Shown here: in pieces, positions 54,653 through 63,647 of the stretch
Numbering within the stretch: the stretch's first letter is position 1
How the letters are laid out: every line of letters begins with the position of its first letter
Assembly: GCF_030064165.1 (NCBI RefSeq)
Contig: NZ_CP125947.1
Location: forward strand, 1,860,001-1,924,000
DNA from: Comamonas resistens
GTDB taxonomy: Bacteria > Pseudomonadota > Gammaproteobacteria > Burkholderiales > Burkholderiaceae_C
DNA length: 64,000 bases
Direction of reading: 5' to 3'
The notes under the pieces: generated by a model
The model's input: only the letters and a program-made list of their open reading frames with translations
Databases searched by the model: none
Told to the model about the DNA's origin: nothing
Made by a program: the position numbers and the translations under genes

Positions 54653-55591
54653 CTAGACCCGTGCTTCGCGCCGCACAGCCTGCGGTGGCATACCGAAGCC
54701 GCGCATAAAGGCCTCGCGCATGTGGCGCCGGTCGCGAAAACCTGTCTCCCGCGCCACCACCTCCAGAGGGTGGCGGCTGCTTTCGATCATCAGCCGTGCA
54801 GCTTCGAGTCGCAACCCCTCGACGGCTTTGGCGGGCGATTGACCTGTCTCGGCTGTGAACACCCGGCTGAATTGACGTGGGCTCAGGCTGGCAGCTTCGG
54901 CCAGATCTTCCACGCTAAGTGACTGTGAAAGGTTGCGCCGTGCATGTTCCAGCGCCTGCTGGATGCGGTCGGATTTGGGGGCTAGCTTGAGCATTTCCGA
55001 GTGCTGCGACTGCCCGCCCGAGCGGCGTTGGTGCATGACCAGGCGGTGTGCCACGGATCGTGCAATCTTCGCCCCAAGGTCCTTTTCTACCAGTGCTAAC
55101 GCCAGATCAATCTCTGCCGTCATTCCGGCAGAGGTCCATATCGGTCCGTCAGCGATGTAAATACGGTCGGCTTCAATCTGTGTTTGTGGGTGGCGCTGCT
55201 GCAAGGCTTCTGCCCAATACCAGTGGGTGGTAGCGCGGCGTTTGTCGAGCAGGCCTGCGTCGGCCAGCAGGAAGGCACCGGTGCATAGGCCAGCGGCACG
55301 CCGTGCGCGTGCCGCGATCTTGCCCAGTAGCTGGATCAGCTCGGGCGCCGGGGGAGTGTCCAACGGCATGATGGTGCCCGCTACCAGCCAGGTATCGGCG
55401 CTGCTGTGCGTGGTTAGTGGCTTGGCCTGTAGCACAAGACCTGTCGAGGCACGGACAGTACCGTCCAGTGCATAGGTTTCCACGGTATAGAAAGTCCGCC
55501 TGGACACCAGATTGGCGAGTTCGAACACGGCTTGGGTGGCGAGTGCCATGACCTGGAAGCCTTCCGGGAGTATGTAGCCGATGCGGTGCAT
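54653..55591 (-). CDS. GlxA-family AraC-type regulator with DJ-1/PfpI domain
   Basis: A 312-residue regulator. The N-terminal DJ-1-like domain (MHRIGYILPEGFQVMALATQAVFELAN) includes AARARRAAGLCTGAFLLADAGLLDKRRATTHW with the conserved Cys-elbow. The C-terminal AraC double HTH is LSQSLSVEDLAEAASLSPRQFSRVFTAETGQSPAKAVEGLRLEAARLMIESSRHPLEVVARETGFRDRRHMREAFMRGFGMPPQAVRRE. It diverges from the SDR/thiolase genes 116 bases away and most likely controls them. The start at 55591 begins the canonical domain. Confidence 0.94.
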   Translation of the reverse strand: MHRIGYILPEGFQVMALATQAVFELANLVSRRTFYTVETYALDGTVRASTGLVLQAKPLTTHSSADTWLVAGTIMPLDTPPAPELIQLLGKIAARARRAAGLCTGAFLLADAGLLDKRRATTHWYWAEALQQRHPQTQIEADRIYIADGPIWTSAGMTAEIDLALALVEKDLGAKIARSVAHRLVMHQRRSGGQSQHSEMLKLAPKSDRIQQALEHARRNLSQSLSVEDLAEAASLSPRQFSRVFTAETGQSPAKAVEGLRLEAARLMIESSRHPLEVVARETGFRDRRHMREAFMRGFGMPPQAVRREARV

Positions 55592-55707
55592 AAAAGCGTC
55601 CTTCTGGATGTCCTTTTTTATGACTATATACGTCATTTACGACATTGTCCGTATGTCACACCATTCACGCCATGGGTAGCACCCATCAATCTTCAAGGAG
55701 TTTCACC

Positions 55708-56508
55708 ATGGCACAAACCCATCTCGGCACCGCTCTCGTTACCGGCGCTTCATCTGGCATCGGTGCACTGTATGCAGAAAAGCTCGCGCAGCGCGGCTAC
55801 GATCTGATCCTGGTCGCCCGTAACCGTGAGCGGCTGAATGCGCTGGCCAGTAGCATCAGTACCCGCACCGGCCGCGCGGTGGAGGTGCAGCCGGCCGATC
55901 TGAACGACCGCGCAGAACTGGCACGGGTGGAAGAGCAATTGCGCACGGACGCCAGCATCACCCTGCTGGTGAACAACGCCGGTATGGGCACGCACACGCC
56001 GCTGCTGCAAAGCGATGTGGAGCAAATGACCAGCATGGTCGAGCTGAATGTCACTGCGCCGATGCGACTGGCTTACGCCGCAGTGCCTGGTTTCGTGGCA
56101 AGGGCGAAGGGGGCAATCATCAACGTCGCTTCCATCGTGGCCATTGCGCCGGAAACACTCAACGGTGTCTATGGGGGCAGCAAGGCCTTTGTGCTGGCTT
56201 TCAGTCAGTCCTTGCAGAAGGAACTGGTTGATACGGGCGTGCAGGTGCAGGTCGTTCTGCCTGGTGCCACCGCAACCGACTTTTGGGCCACTGGCGGTTT
56301 GCCGGTGGAGCATCTGGACCAGCGCATCGTGATGCGCGCCGAGGATCTGGTCGATGCCGCATTGCTCGGTTTCGAACGTGGCGAGAAAGTCACCATTCCT
56401 TCGCTGCATGCCGGAGAGAAATGGGACGCCTACGAGGCCGCGCGCCAAGCCATGGCGGGCCAGCTGTCCAGCAACACCGTTGCGCAGCGTTATGTGGCTG
56501 TGCACTGA
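55708..56508 (+). CDS. SDR-family NAD(P)-dependent oxidoreductase
   Basis: A 266-residue classical SDR: TALVTGASSGIGALYAEKLAQRGYDLILVARNRERL (cofactor loop, NADP-type Arg), LLVNNAGMG, INVASIVAIAPETLNGVYGGSKAFVLAFSQSL with catalytic Ser-Tyr-Lys. AAGGAG precedes the start. It is first in a plus-strand set with thiolase, MFS and thioesterase genes. Substrate unknown; linkage to a thiolase suggests an acyl or hydroxy-acid route. Confidence 0.93.
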   Translation: MAQTHLGTALVTGASSGIGALYAEKLAQRGYDLILVARNRERLNALASSISTRTGRAVEVQPADLNDRAELARVEEQLRTDASITLLVNNAGMGTHTPLLQSDVEQMTSMVELNVTAPMRLAYAAVPGFVARAKGAIINVASIVAIAPETLNGVYGGSKAFVLAFSQSLQKELVDTGVQVQVVLPGATATDFWATGGLPVEHLDQRIVMRAEDLVDAALLGFERGEKVTIPSLHAGEKWDAYEAARQAMAGQLSSNTVAQRYVAVH

Positions 56509-56529
56509 GCATTTTGAGGAGCACAGATC

Positions 56530-57663
56530 ATGAAAGCCGTCATCGCCGCTTATGCGCGCTCGCCGTTCCACTTCGCCCGCAAGGGCCGCCTGGCCGAAGT
56601 GCGGCCTGACACCCTGGCAGCGCAGGTCGTGCAGGGCCTGCTCCAGCGCACAAGTCTGGACCCAGCATTGCTGGAGGATGTGATCCTGGGCTGCGCTTAC
56701 CCCGAAGCCGCACAGGGCAACAACCTGGCGCGCATCGTCGGTCTGTTGGCTGGCCTGCCAGAAGCCGTAGGTGGGATGACCGTGAACCGCTTCTGCGGCT
56801 CGTCGATGCAGGCGGTGCACATCGCAGCGGCGCAGATCGAGGCTGGCATGGGCGACGCTTTTCTCTGCGTGGGGGTGGAGTCCATGACCATGGTGCCGCA
56901 GGGCGGCTTCAATTTCTCGCCTAACCCCGAGTTGAAGGCCAATACCGATGCCTATATCTCGATGGGCGAGACAGCTGAGAACGTAGCACAGCGCTGGAGC
57001 GTGAGTCGCTCTGACCAGGAACTGCTTGCGCTGCAATCCCATCAGAAGGCTGCAGCCGCTCGCGAGCAGGGCCGTCTGAGCGGTGAAATCGTTCCTATCC
57101 GCTTGCCAGATGGCGAAGTGGTGGATGCCGATGGTTGCATTCGTCCCGCTACCGCCCTGGAGGCGCTGGCCGGGCTCAAACCCGTCTTCCGGCCTGATGG
57201 CGTGGTCACAGCGGGAACTTCTTCGCCGTTGACCGATGGCGCGGCGGCGGTGCTGGTCACCAGCGACGCTTTTGCCGAACGCCATGGCCTCCAGGCCCTG
57301 GCGCGCATCTGCAGCTTTGCGACAGTGGGAGTCGATCCGGCCATCATGGGTATCGGCCCGATACCGGCCACGCGCAAGGCGCTGGCGCGCGCCGGTCTGA
57401 CGGTGGCCGATCTGGACGTGGTAGAAATCAACGAAGCTTTTTCGTCACAGGCGCTGGCTTGCATCCGTGATCTTGGCCTAGAGATGGCAACCGTGAATAT
57501 CGACGGCGGCGGATTGGCCATCGGTCATCCACTGGGCGCCACGGGTGCGCGCATCACGGGTAAAGCTGCTTCCCTACTGGTGCGGCAGCGGGGGCGCTAC
57601 GCCTTGGCTACACAGTGCATAGGTGGCGGGCAGGGCATCGCCACGATCCTGGAGCGAGTCTGA
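56530..57663 (+). CDS. Acetyl-CoA C-acyltransferase (thiolase)
   Basis: A 377-residue thiolase. The acyl-accepting Cys is C89 in VNRFCGSSMQAVHIAAAQIEAG; NEAFSSQALACIRD and GGGLAIGHPLGATGARI carry the Asn and His; the second Cys is in ATQCIGGGQGIATILE. Length is slightly below the usual 390. It cleaves or forms 3-ketoacyl-CoA. GAGGAG precedes the ATG. It lies 21 bases after the SDR gene. Confidence 0.95.
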   Translation: MKAVIAAYARSPFHFARKGRLAEVRPDTLAAQVVQGLLQRTSLDPALLEDVILGCAYPEAAQGNNLARIVGLLAGLPEAVGGMTVNRFCGSSMQAVHIAAAQIEAGMGDAFLCVGVESMTMVPQGGFNFSPNPELKANTDAYISMGETAENVAQRWSVSRSDQELLALQSHQKAAAAREQGRLSGEIVPIRLPDGEVVDADGCIRPATALEALAGLKPVFRPDGVVTAGTSSPLTDGAAAVLVTSDAFAERHGLQALARICSFATVGVDPAIMGIGPIPATRKALARAGLTVADLDVVEINEAFSSQALACIRDLGLEMATVNIDGGGLAIGHPLGATGARITGKAASLLVRQRGRYALATQCIGGGQGIATILERV

Positions 57664-57685
57664 GTCTCTGCTTAATGACGAAACC

Positions 57686-58918
57686 ATGAATACCTCTACT
57701 TCCGCTGCCCTGGCACAGGGCGACTCCGTGCCTGCCAGACTGAACGGTCGGCTACTGGGCGTACTCGCAGGGTTGGCTGCGCTAGGTGCACTGTCCACCA
57801 ACATCATCTTGCCAGCCTTGCCTCGCATGGCGTCTGAGTTGAGCGTGGGTATGCGCGACATGGGCCCTGTGCTGTCGGGATTTTTCCTGGCCTTCGCGGT
57901 TGGTCAGCTGTTTGTCGGGCCAATCTCGGACCGCTGGGGCCGACGCGGTCCCGTGTTGAGTGGACTGTCTTTGTTCATTGCTGGCAGCCTGGTCTGTGCC
58001 TGGGCTCAGACTCTGCCTGTGTTGGTGGCGGGTAGAGTGGTGCAGGCCATAGGTGTGTGTGCCGCCTCTGTACTGTCACGAGCCATCGCGCGTGATCTGT
58101 TTGAAGGCGAGGCACTGTCTCGCACACTGGCTTTGACCATGGTGGCCATGGCTGCCGCGCCAGGTTTTTCGCCTCTGCTGGGAAGTGCGATGGAGTACGG
58201 TCCGGGCTGGCGTGGCAGTTTTGTGCTGGTGGGGTTTCTGGGTTTGCTGCTGGCACTGGCTTATGTGGCCGCAGTGGGAGAAACGCACTCTCGGGATCGC
58301 CGCGCGGCGGCAACATTCGGTGAAGTGCTGCGCGGCTATGTAGCCCTGGCACGGGATAGCCGTTTCATGGGGCCGGCATTCGCGGTGAGCGTGATCGTGG
58401 GCGGGCTGTATGCCTTTTTTGCAGCGACACCGGCCGTTTTGATGGGACGCATGGGGTTGAGTGCGTTAGGGCTTGGTTTGTTTTTTGCCTGCACGGTGTT
58501 CGTAGTCTTTGGTGCTGGGATGTTTGCACCGCGCCTGGCGCATCACTGGGGTGCTGTTCGAGTGAGCTGCATAGGCTGTATGGCAGCCTTGGTTGGCGCG
58601 CTTGCGATGCTGGCAGGTGGTGAGGGCCGCAACCTCGCGTATTTTGCCGGGGCGGTTGCGCTCTACCTTTTGGGTATGGGTTTAGTCAATCCACTAGGGA
58701 CGGCCATGGCATTGGGGCCATTTAGTCGCCAGGCCGGGCTAGCCTCATCGCTATTGGGCGGTTTGCAGATGGCCTGTGCGGGCGTCATGACGGTGCTAGC
58801 CAGTTTGGCTGGATCCAGCGCAGGGCTTGGCATCGTACTGGCCGTGGCATCGGTAGCGGCGTTCGCTGCGCTGGTGGCAAGCGGACACCAACGAAAAGCA
58901 GTTCCATCCCCACAATGA
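57686..58918 (+). CDS. MFS transporter, Bcr/CflA-like drug/metabolite exporter
   Basis: A 410-residue inner-membrane protein with twelve hydrophobic segments. Motif A GQLFVGPISDRWGRRGPVLSG lies between helices 2 and 3, ALSTNIILPALPRMASEL in helix 1 is typical of the DHA1 Bcr/CflA group, and RVVQAIGVCAASVLSRAIARD is motif B. It is likely proton-driven efflux. It starts 22 bases after the thiolase stop. Its substrate could be a product or toxic intermediate of the SDR/thiolase route. Confidence 0.92.
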   Translation: MNTSTSAALAQGDSVPARLNGRLLGVLAGLAALGALSTNIILPALPRMASELSVGMRDMGPVLSGFFLAFAVGQLFVGPISDRWGRRGPVLSGLSLFIAGSLVCAWAQTLPVLVAGRVVQAIGVCAASVLSRAIARDLFEGEALSRTLALTMVAMAAAPGFSPLLGSAMEYGPGWRGSFVLVGFLGLLLALAYVAAVGETHSRDRRAAATFGEVLRGYVALARDSRFMGPAFAVSVIVGGLYAFFAATPAVLMGRMGLSALGLGLFFACTVFVVFGAGMFAPRLAHHWGAVRVSCIGCMAALVGALAMLAGGEGRNLAYFAGAVALYLLGMGLVNPLGTAMALGPFSRQAGLASSLLGGLQMACAGVMTVLASLAGSSAGLGIVLAVASVAAFAALVASGHQRKAVPSPQ

Positions 58919-58939
58919 TTGATCGCACGGGAGCATGCA

Positions 58940-59353
58940 ATGTTGCGTACTACGGAAACTATCGATAGCCTTTTCGAGCGTCAGCGTGGCACTCTGCCAG
59001 ATACTTTTGGCGTGAGGCCGCTAGCCTTGGCCGAAGGTCGCATGACTATGGAGCTGACCATTGCCCCATGGATGATGGCTCCCAACGGATTCCTGCATGC
59101 CGCGACACAGGTGATGCTGGCCGATACCTGTGCGGGTTATGCAACCCTGGCGCATCTGCCGGACGGCGCGAAAGGGTTCACCACACTGGAGCTGAAATCC
59201 AACTTTCTCGGCACCGCCAAAGAGGGAGTCTTGCGCGTCGAGGCAGTGGCTGAACATCTGGGGCGGTCGACACAAGTGTGGTCTGCCACAGTAGTTAACG
59301 ACAAGGGCCGCAAGCTGTCGCTGTTCCGCTGCTCGCAGATCATCCTTTGGTAA
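58940..59353 (+). CDS. PaaI-type hotdog thioesterase
   Basis: A 137-residue hotdog-fold protein: APWMMAPNGFLHAATQVMLADTCAGYATLAHLPDGAKGFTTLELKSNFLGTAKEGVLRVEAVAEHLGRSTQVWSATVVNDKGRKLSLFRCSQIIL. The usual HGG is NGFLHAA here, and the active-site Asp is in MLADTCAGY. It hydrolyses acyl- or aryl-CoA. GGGAG precedes ATG 58940. It completes the SDR-thiolase-MFS-thioesterase set, consistent with a CoA-linked catabolic route. Confidence 0.9.
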   Translation: MLRTTETIDSLFERQRGTLPDTFGVRPLALAEGRMTMELTIAPWMMAPNGFLHAATQVMLADTCAGYATLAHLPDGAKGFTTLELKSNFLGTAKEGVLRVEAVAEHLGRSTQVWSATVVNDKGRKLSLFRCSQIILW

Positions 59354-59664
59354 GCGACCTGCAGCCTGTTGGTGGCTTTGCCAAGTCCTGTGTCGGCCGG
59401 CCCAATCTGGACTCTAGCTGGGATGCTCCCATTTTATTAGGCAATTCCCAGCCTTAAGCCCGGGTGCACTCGCATCGCTTGACATTCCTTGACCTTGAGC
59501 TCTGGTGATAAGTTGAAGCATGTTGTAACATTTTTAAGACATGCTATGTCGCGTAGGCCAATGCCAAACTTCAGACAAGGCGGCGCATAGGCTTGTGCTG
59601 GCCTCTTTGAATCAGCAAGTAGTCTCTGCGCCACTGCCGCCCGTTTCCATGTACTCGTCCGTTT
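59354..59664. other. Gap with an inverted repeat before the GGDEF gene
   Basis: About 310 bases without a gene. GCATGT...ACATGC (59518-59544, 15-base spacer) surrounds an AT-rich stretch and may be a regulator site or part of the promoter for the following gene. Confidence 0.4.
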
Positions 59665-60903
59665 ATGTCTGCAACCCTGCTTGAATGGTCTGTACCTGCG
59701 GCGATCCTCTTGTGCGCGATTGGACTCTGCGCCGCACGCTTCGTTGGTTTCACCACACTCCAATGGGGCAGCGCTCTTGGATGCCTGGGCACTGGCTACG
59801 CCATCATGCTTGTGCAGGCCAGCGAGTTTTCCCCTTACAAGCAAGCCCTCGAGGATGCTTTCATTCTGTGCGGCGTTATGTTGGCATGTCGCGCACTGCA
59901 GAGCCGTCGTGGCAGGCAGACTTCTCTCTATATTGAGATTGCGGTCCTGCTGGCCTCAACAGCAATGGTGATCGTCTCGGTTGTCCTATTTGCCAGCGCA
60001 AAACTGGAGTCGTTCTTCGTTCAGGCCTTTTGCGCGCTATTGATCTGGCGGGCCACGCTCTCTTTTGCAAGGCAGGTCGCAACTACGTCGGACAAGGTGC
60101 TTACCGCCGCGTTTCTTTTTATCGCGTTAGTGTTGACGGGTCAATGCGTCTTGTACATTGCCGCGCCGACACCTTCTCTCGCATTGGGAGAGTGGAGAGT
60201 CTCCGTCTGGGGGACTTTGATCCAATATACAGGGCTACTCGGAAGCATTGTTCTAACCTTCGCGGTCTTCATTGCGACGAGCTATGACGCCATAGAGAGA
60301 TACCGTCACCAGGCCCACACCGACGCGTTGACGGGCCTGTTGAACCGACAGGGGCTCGATAGTCGTCTCGCCTCTCTTTCAAGCCTCCACTTTCCGGAGA
60401 CGGCGATGCCGACGGGAGTGATCATGGCCGACATCGACCATTTCAAGCGCATTAACGATCTCTTCGGTCACGCGTTTGGCGACATGGTGCTGGCACGATT
60501 TGGAGCTCTTTTCCAACCAGGGGTAGGCATGCAAATCTGTGCTGCTCGGATGGGAGGAGAGGAATTCCTGTTGCTGCTGCCCGGAGCAAATCTGGAGAGC
60601 GCGACCGCAATCGCTGATGAGATACGCGCGAATTTCGTAGCGCAGAGTTGGGCCCCACATGCCCCCAATTCACGTTTCACAGCCAGCATGGGCGTTACCT
60701 TAGTCCAAGCGGGTGAACCTTTCGCCAACGCAATCAAGCGCGCAGACGACTTACTCTACACAGCAAAACGACTCGGACGGAACTGCACGGTTTCGGGAGA
60801 AGCGCCAAGCGATACCGTATATGACCTCTCCAAGAGCGGTGACCCCCATCCGCATCCGTTTGACAAAGCTTCGCCTATTGTGTGTGCGCAGCAACAGCGA
60901 TAA
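59665..60903 (+). CDS. Membrane diguanylate cyclase (GGDEF)
   Basis: A 412-residue protein with six or seven N-terminal transmembrane helices (to about residue 205) forming an integral sensor, then a GGDEF domain: HTDALTGLLNRQGLDSRL, IMADIDHFKRINDLFGHAFGDMVLARF, active-site RMGGEEFLLLLPG, and FTASMGVTLVQ with KRADDLLYTAKRLGRN. It should make c-di-GMP. A disordered tail of about 40 residues follows. No partner gene; it is monocistronic by spacing. Confidence 0.92.
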   Translation: MSATLLEWSVPAAILLCAIGLCAARFVGFTTLQWGSALGCLGTGYAIMLVQASEFSPYKQALEDAFILCGVMLACRALQSRRGRQTSLYIEIAVLLASTAMVIVSVVLFASAKLESFFVQAFCALLIWRATLSFARQVATTSDKVLTAAFLFIALVLTGQCVLYIAAPTPSLALGEWRVSVWGTLIQYTGLLGSIVLTFAVFIATSYDAIERYRHQAHTDALTGLLNRQGLDSRLASLSSLHFPETAMPTGVIMADIDHFKRINDLFGHAFGDMVLARFGALFQPGVGMQICAARMGGEEFLLLLPGANLESATAIADEIRANFVAQSWAPHAPNSRFTASMGVTLVQAGEPFANAIKRADDLLYTAKRLGRNCTVSGEAPSDTVYDLSKSGDPHPHPFDKASPIVCAQQQR

Positions 60904-61016
60904 CTCTCTTTAGGTCATCTTCGGCGAGACCTATGCCTGTTTTTCAGCATGGAAATGGTTGTTCCAGCCGATATGCGTTGATCAGGCGTGACTGACCCCG
61001 TCACGCCCTTGATCTG

Positions 61017-61328
61017 TTACTTGTCCATGCCGGCTTTGGACATGGAGTCTTTAGCCATGCCATCCTTACCCATGGAGTCTTTGGCCATGCTGTCCTTGCC
61101 CATGTGGTCCATGGCCGATTTACCGTCCTTGGTCATTGCACCCTTGCTCATACCCTTGTCCATTCCCATGGCGTCCTTGTGCTTGGCATCCTTGTCCATG
61201 GAGGATTTCTCCATGCCCATTTGATCCTTGCCCATGGAGTCCTTGGTCATGGCGTCGGCCGCGAAAACCGAAGTGACGCCAAGAGCCAGACACATGGAGA
61301 GTGCAGCGGTGGTGAATGCGTTTTTCAT
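61017..61328 (-). CDS. Exported pentapeptide MXKDX repeat protein
   Basis: A 103-residue secreted protein: signal peptide MKNAFTTAALSMCLALGVTSVFA, then almost entirely repeats of the type Met-x-Lys-Asp-x (DAMTKDSMGKDQMGMEKSSMDKD and so on, about 15 units). Methionine every fifth residue, with Lys/Asp between, suggests a soluble periplasmic protein that may bind metals such as copper or act as an oxidisable methionine sink. It lies 80 bases downstream of the MsrP-like gene on the same strand. Function is unproven. Confidence 0.9.
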   Translation of the reverse strand: MKNAFTTAALSMCLALGVTSVFAADAMTKDSMGKDQMGMEKSSMDKDAKHKDAMGMDKGMSKGAMTKDGKSAMDHMGKDSMAKDSMGKDGMAKDSMSKAGMDK

Positions 61329-61408
61329 GATGGTGCTTTCTAGGTTGAGGTGGAAAAAGGCGGCATGTGCCGCTGTGAGAACCGGAGAGATCGGATGGGA
61401 GCACTTCG

Positions 61409-62191
61409 TCAGCTGCCGCCGAACCAGTTGTAGCCCTGGTCTTCCCAGTAGCCACGGTTGAAGGTGTTGCTCACGAAGATGGCCCGTATGTGTTTGGGGT
61501 TCTTGTAGCCAAGCTTGGTGGGCATGCGCAGCTTCATGGGGAAGCCGTACTTGGGCGGCAGCGCCTGTCCATCCCAGTCGAGCGCGAGCAGCGTCTGCGG
61601 GTGCAGGGCCGTCGCCATGTCGATGCTGGTGTAGTAGTCGTCGGCACACTGAAAGCCCACGTAGCGCGCGCTGAGGTCCGCACCCACGGCACGCAAAAAG
61701 TCGCTAAAGCGTGGGCCACCCCATTTGCCAATGGCGCTCCAGCCTTCCACGCAGATGTGGCGCGTGACTTGTGTGTACTGTGGCAGTGCGCGCAGCTCCT
61801 GCAGCTTCCAGCGTCGCTTGTCGGACACGAGACCTGTGACTTCCAGAAGAAAGCTTGCCGCATCGACGTGAGGCACCTCGTCTTCGCCGTAGAAAGCGTT
61901 GAATGGAAACGGCCGGGTGATCATGGAGTCGGGATAGGTCGGTGCAAGACGTGAGGAGCTGAACAGCCAGCCCTGTACCCGGTCATTGAAGCGCGAGATC
62001 CGCGTCAGTGCCGCCTCGGCGGTGGCGTTGTCGTCGATGCTGCAGCCGCTGAGCAGCCCCAGGCCGCCCAGGGTGAGCCCGCGTGCCAGAAACTGCCGAC
62101 GCGAGGCCTGCGGCAATTCCCGGTTGAGCAGGCGGCGCGCCTCGGCGACCACGGCTTCGGCGTTGTCCCGCTGCCAGATGGAGGGGGTCAT
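61409..62191 (-). CDS. MsrP/YedY-like molybdopterin-dependent oxidoreductase
   Basis: A 260-residue periplasmic molybdoenzyme of the sulfite-oxidase fold. Tat signal SRRQFLARGLTLGGLGLLSGC (R31-R32; the Cys could also make it a lipoprotein). The molybdenum-ligating Cys is probably C147 in TRHICVEGWSAIGKWGG; PFPFNAFYGEDEVPHVD and PMKLRMPTKLGYKNPKHIRAIFV are family stretches. It accepts electrons from the membrane cytochrome b encoded just upstream (ATGA overlap). It may repair oxidised methionine or reduce another S/N-oxide. Confidence 0.9.
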   Translation of the reverse strand: MTPSIWQRDNAEAVVAEARRLLNRELPQASRRQFLARGLTLGGLGLLSGCSIDDNATAEAALTRISRFNDRVQGWLFSSSRLAPTYPDSMITRPFPFNAFYGEDEVPHVDAASFLLEVTGLVSDKRRWKLQELRALPQYTQVTRHICVEGWSAIGKWGGPRFSDFLRAVGADLSARYVGFQCADDYYTSIDMATALHPQTLLALDWDGQALPPKYGFPMKLRMPTKLGYKNPKHIRAIFVSNTFNRGYWEDQGYNWFGGS

Positions 62192-62841
62192 GATCTGGTC
62201 TCCTTGGCGGCAGAGTGCAGAGTAGAGCGGCCCAGCAGCATGACAAGCAGCGAGCGCGGAACCAGGACGACCATGGCGATGTGCACGGCGACAAATCCGA
62301 CGATGACCGCCATGCAGTAAAAATGAATGCGCCTGGCCATGTCGTAGCCGCCCAGAAGTTCGCGCAACAGCGGAAATTGCACCGATTTCCAGATCACCAG
62401 GCCGCTGGCCACCAGCATTACCAGGTCTGCAACGGCAAACAGGTAGGCTGCGCGCTGCACCTGGTTGTAGTGGCTCATGTCCGCATGCGACAGGCGTGCT
62501 GTCAGTGCCAGCCAGGCATCGCGCAGCACGCCGCGTGGGGTGACGGGAAACATGCGGCGCGCAAATCTGCCGGTGACCAGGTTGAGCAGCAGGTAGGCCA
62601 GCCCGTTGAGCACCAGCAGCCACATGCCGGCGAAGTGCCATTGCAGTGCTCCGCCCAGCCAGCCGCCCAGCGTGATGCTGCGGGGAAAAGCGAAGTCGAA
62701 GATGGGCGAGGCGTTGTAGATGCGCCAGCCGCTCATCACCATGACCAGGATGGCCACGGCATTGAGCCAGTGGGTAATGCGCAGCCACAGCGGTTGCAGT
62801 GCGGGGCTGCGTTTCGACGGTTGATGCGTGAGGGATGGCAT
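62188..62841 (-). CDS. Cytochrome b561-type membrane subunit
   Basis: A 217-residue inner-membrane cytochrome b with four transmembrane helices and heme-ligand histidines: LRITHWLNAVAILVMVMSGWRIYNASPIF, LQWHFAGMWLLVLNGLAYLL, RRIHFYCMAVIVGFVAVHIAMVV. It would pass electrons from the quinone pool to the molybdoenzyme, as MsrQ does for MsrP though of a different family. The start is uncertain (62841 or GTG 62880); neither has a clear Shine-Dalgarno. It diverges from the response regulator. Confidence 0.88.
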   Translation of the reverse strand: MPSLTHQPSKRSPALQPLWLRITHWLNAVAILVMVMSGWRIYNASPIFDFAFPRSITLGGWLGGALQWHFAGMWLLVLNGLAYLLLNLVTGRFARRMFPVTPRGVLRDAWLALTARLSHADMSHYNQVQRAAYLFAVADLVMLVASGLVIWKSVQFPLLRELLGGYDMARRIHFYCMAVIVGFVAVHIAMVVLVPRSLLVMLLGRSTLHSAAKETRS

Positions 62842-62936
62842 GAGCGCATTGTTCGGCGCGGCTGGTCTCGAAGTCCTCACCGAAAGTTCAAAAAATCGTG
62901 ATACATCGGTCTGCCCTGCTGCGAGAGAATGTGCCG

Positions 62937-63647
62937 ATGGACACTCCGAAACGCATCCTGATCGTCGAGGACGATGACAACATTGCCGAGCTGTTGCGCA
63001 TGCACTTGAGTGACGAAGGCTACGACGTCGAACATGTTGCCGATGGGCGGCTGGGCCTGGCCGCGGTGGAGCGCGGGGGCTGGCACGCGCTGGTGCTGGA
63101 TCTGATGCTGCCAGGGGTGGACGGCCTGGAGATTTGCCGGCGTGCGCGAGCCATGACTTTTTACGTTCCCATCATCATCACGAGTGCCCGTTCCAGCGAG
63201 GTGCATCGCATCCTGGGACTGGAGCTGGGTGCCGACGACTATCTGGCCAAGCCGTTTTCGGTGATGGAGCTGGTGGCGCGTGTGCGTGCGCTGCTGCGGC
63301 GCAGCGAGGCGCTGGCCCGCAATGCCAGGCTGGAGTCCGGTGTGCTCTCGCTGGGCGGGCTCAGCATCGACCCGATTGCGCGCGAAGCCCAGGTGGATGG
63401 GCAGTCCGTTGAACTGACGCCGCGCGAGTTCGATTTGCTGTATTTCTTTGCCCGCCAGCCAGGCAAGGTGTTCTCGCGGCTTGATCTGCTCAATCAGGTC
63501 TGGGGCTATCAGCACGACGGCTATGAGCACACGGTGAACACGCACATCAACCGGCTGCGGATCAAGATCGAGAAAAATCCGGCCGATCCCAAGCGCATCC
63601 TCACCGTCTGGGGCCGTGGCTACAAGCTTGCGGAGGATGCCTTGTGA
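62937..63647 (+). CDS. OmpR/PhoB-type response regulator
   Basis: A 236-residue regulator. Receiver: RILIVEDDDNIAELLRMHL with the acidic pair, phospho-acceptor Asp in ALVLDLMLPGVDGLEICR near residue 58, conserved Thr/Ser in IIITSARSS and Lys in GADDYLAKPFSVMELVARVRALLRR. The winged-helix C-terminus is ELTPREFDLLYFFARQPGKVFSRLDLLNQVWGYQHDGYEHTVNTHINRLRIKIE. GAGAG precedes the ATG. It overlaps the kinase gene (TGATG) and is divergent from the cytochrome/molybdoenzyme/MXKDX genes, its likely targets. Confidence 0.96.
   Translation: MDTPKRILIVEDDDNIAELLRMHLSDEGYDVEHVADGRLGLAAVERGGWHALVLDLMLPGVDGLEICRRARAMTFYVPIIITSARSSEVHRILGLELGADDYLAKPFSVMELVARVRALLRRSEALARNARLESGVLSLGGLSIDPIAREAQVDGQSVELTPREFDLLYFFARQPGKVFSRLDLLNQVWGYQHDGYEHTVNTHINRLRIKIEKNPADPKRILTVWGRGYKLAEDAL

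Noticed and set aside
55750..57285. A 511-codon minus-strand frame opposite the SDR and thiolase genes
   Set aside because: It crosses two clear genes and their spacer and has no recognisable domain.
61409..62788. A long minus-strand frame extending the MsrP-like gene upstream to 62788
   Set aside because: The extra N-terminal part is an alternative frame of the cytochrome b gene; the Tat signal and ribosome site set the start at 62191.
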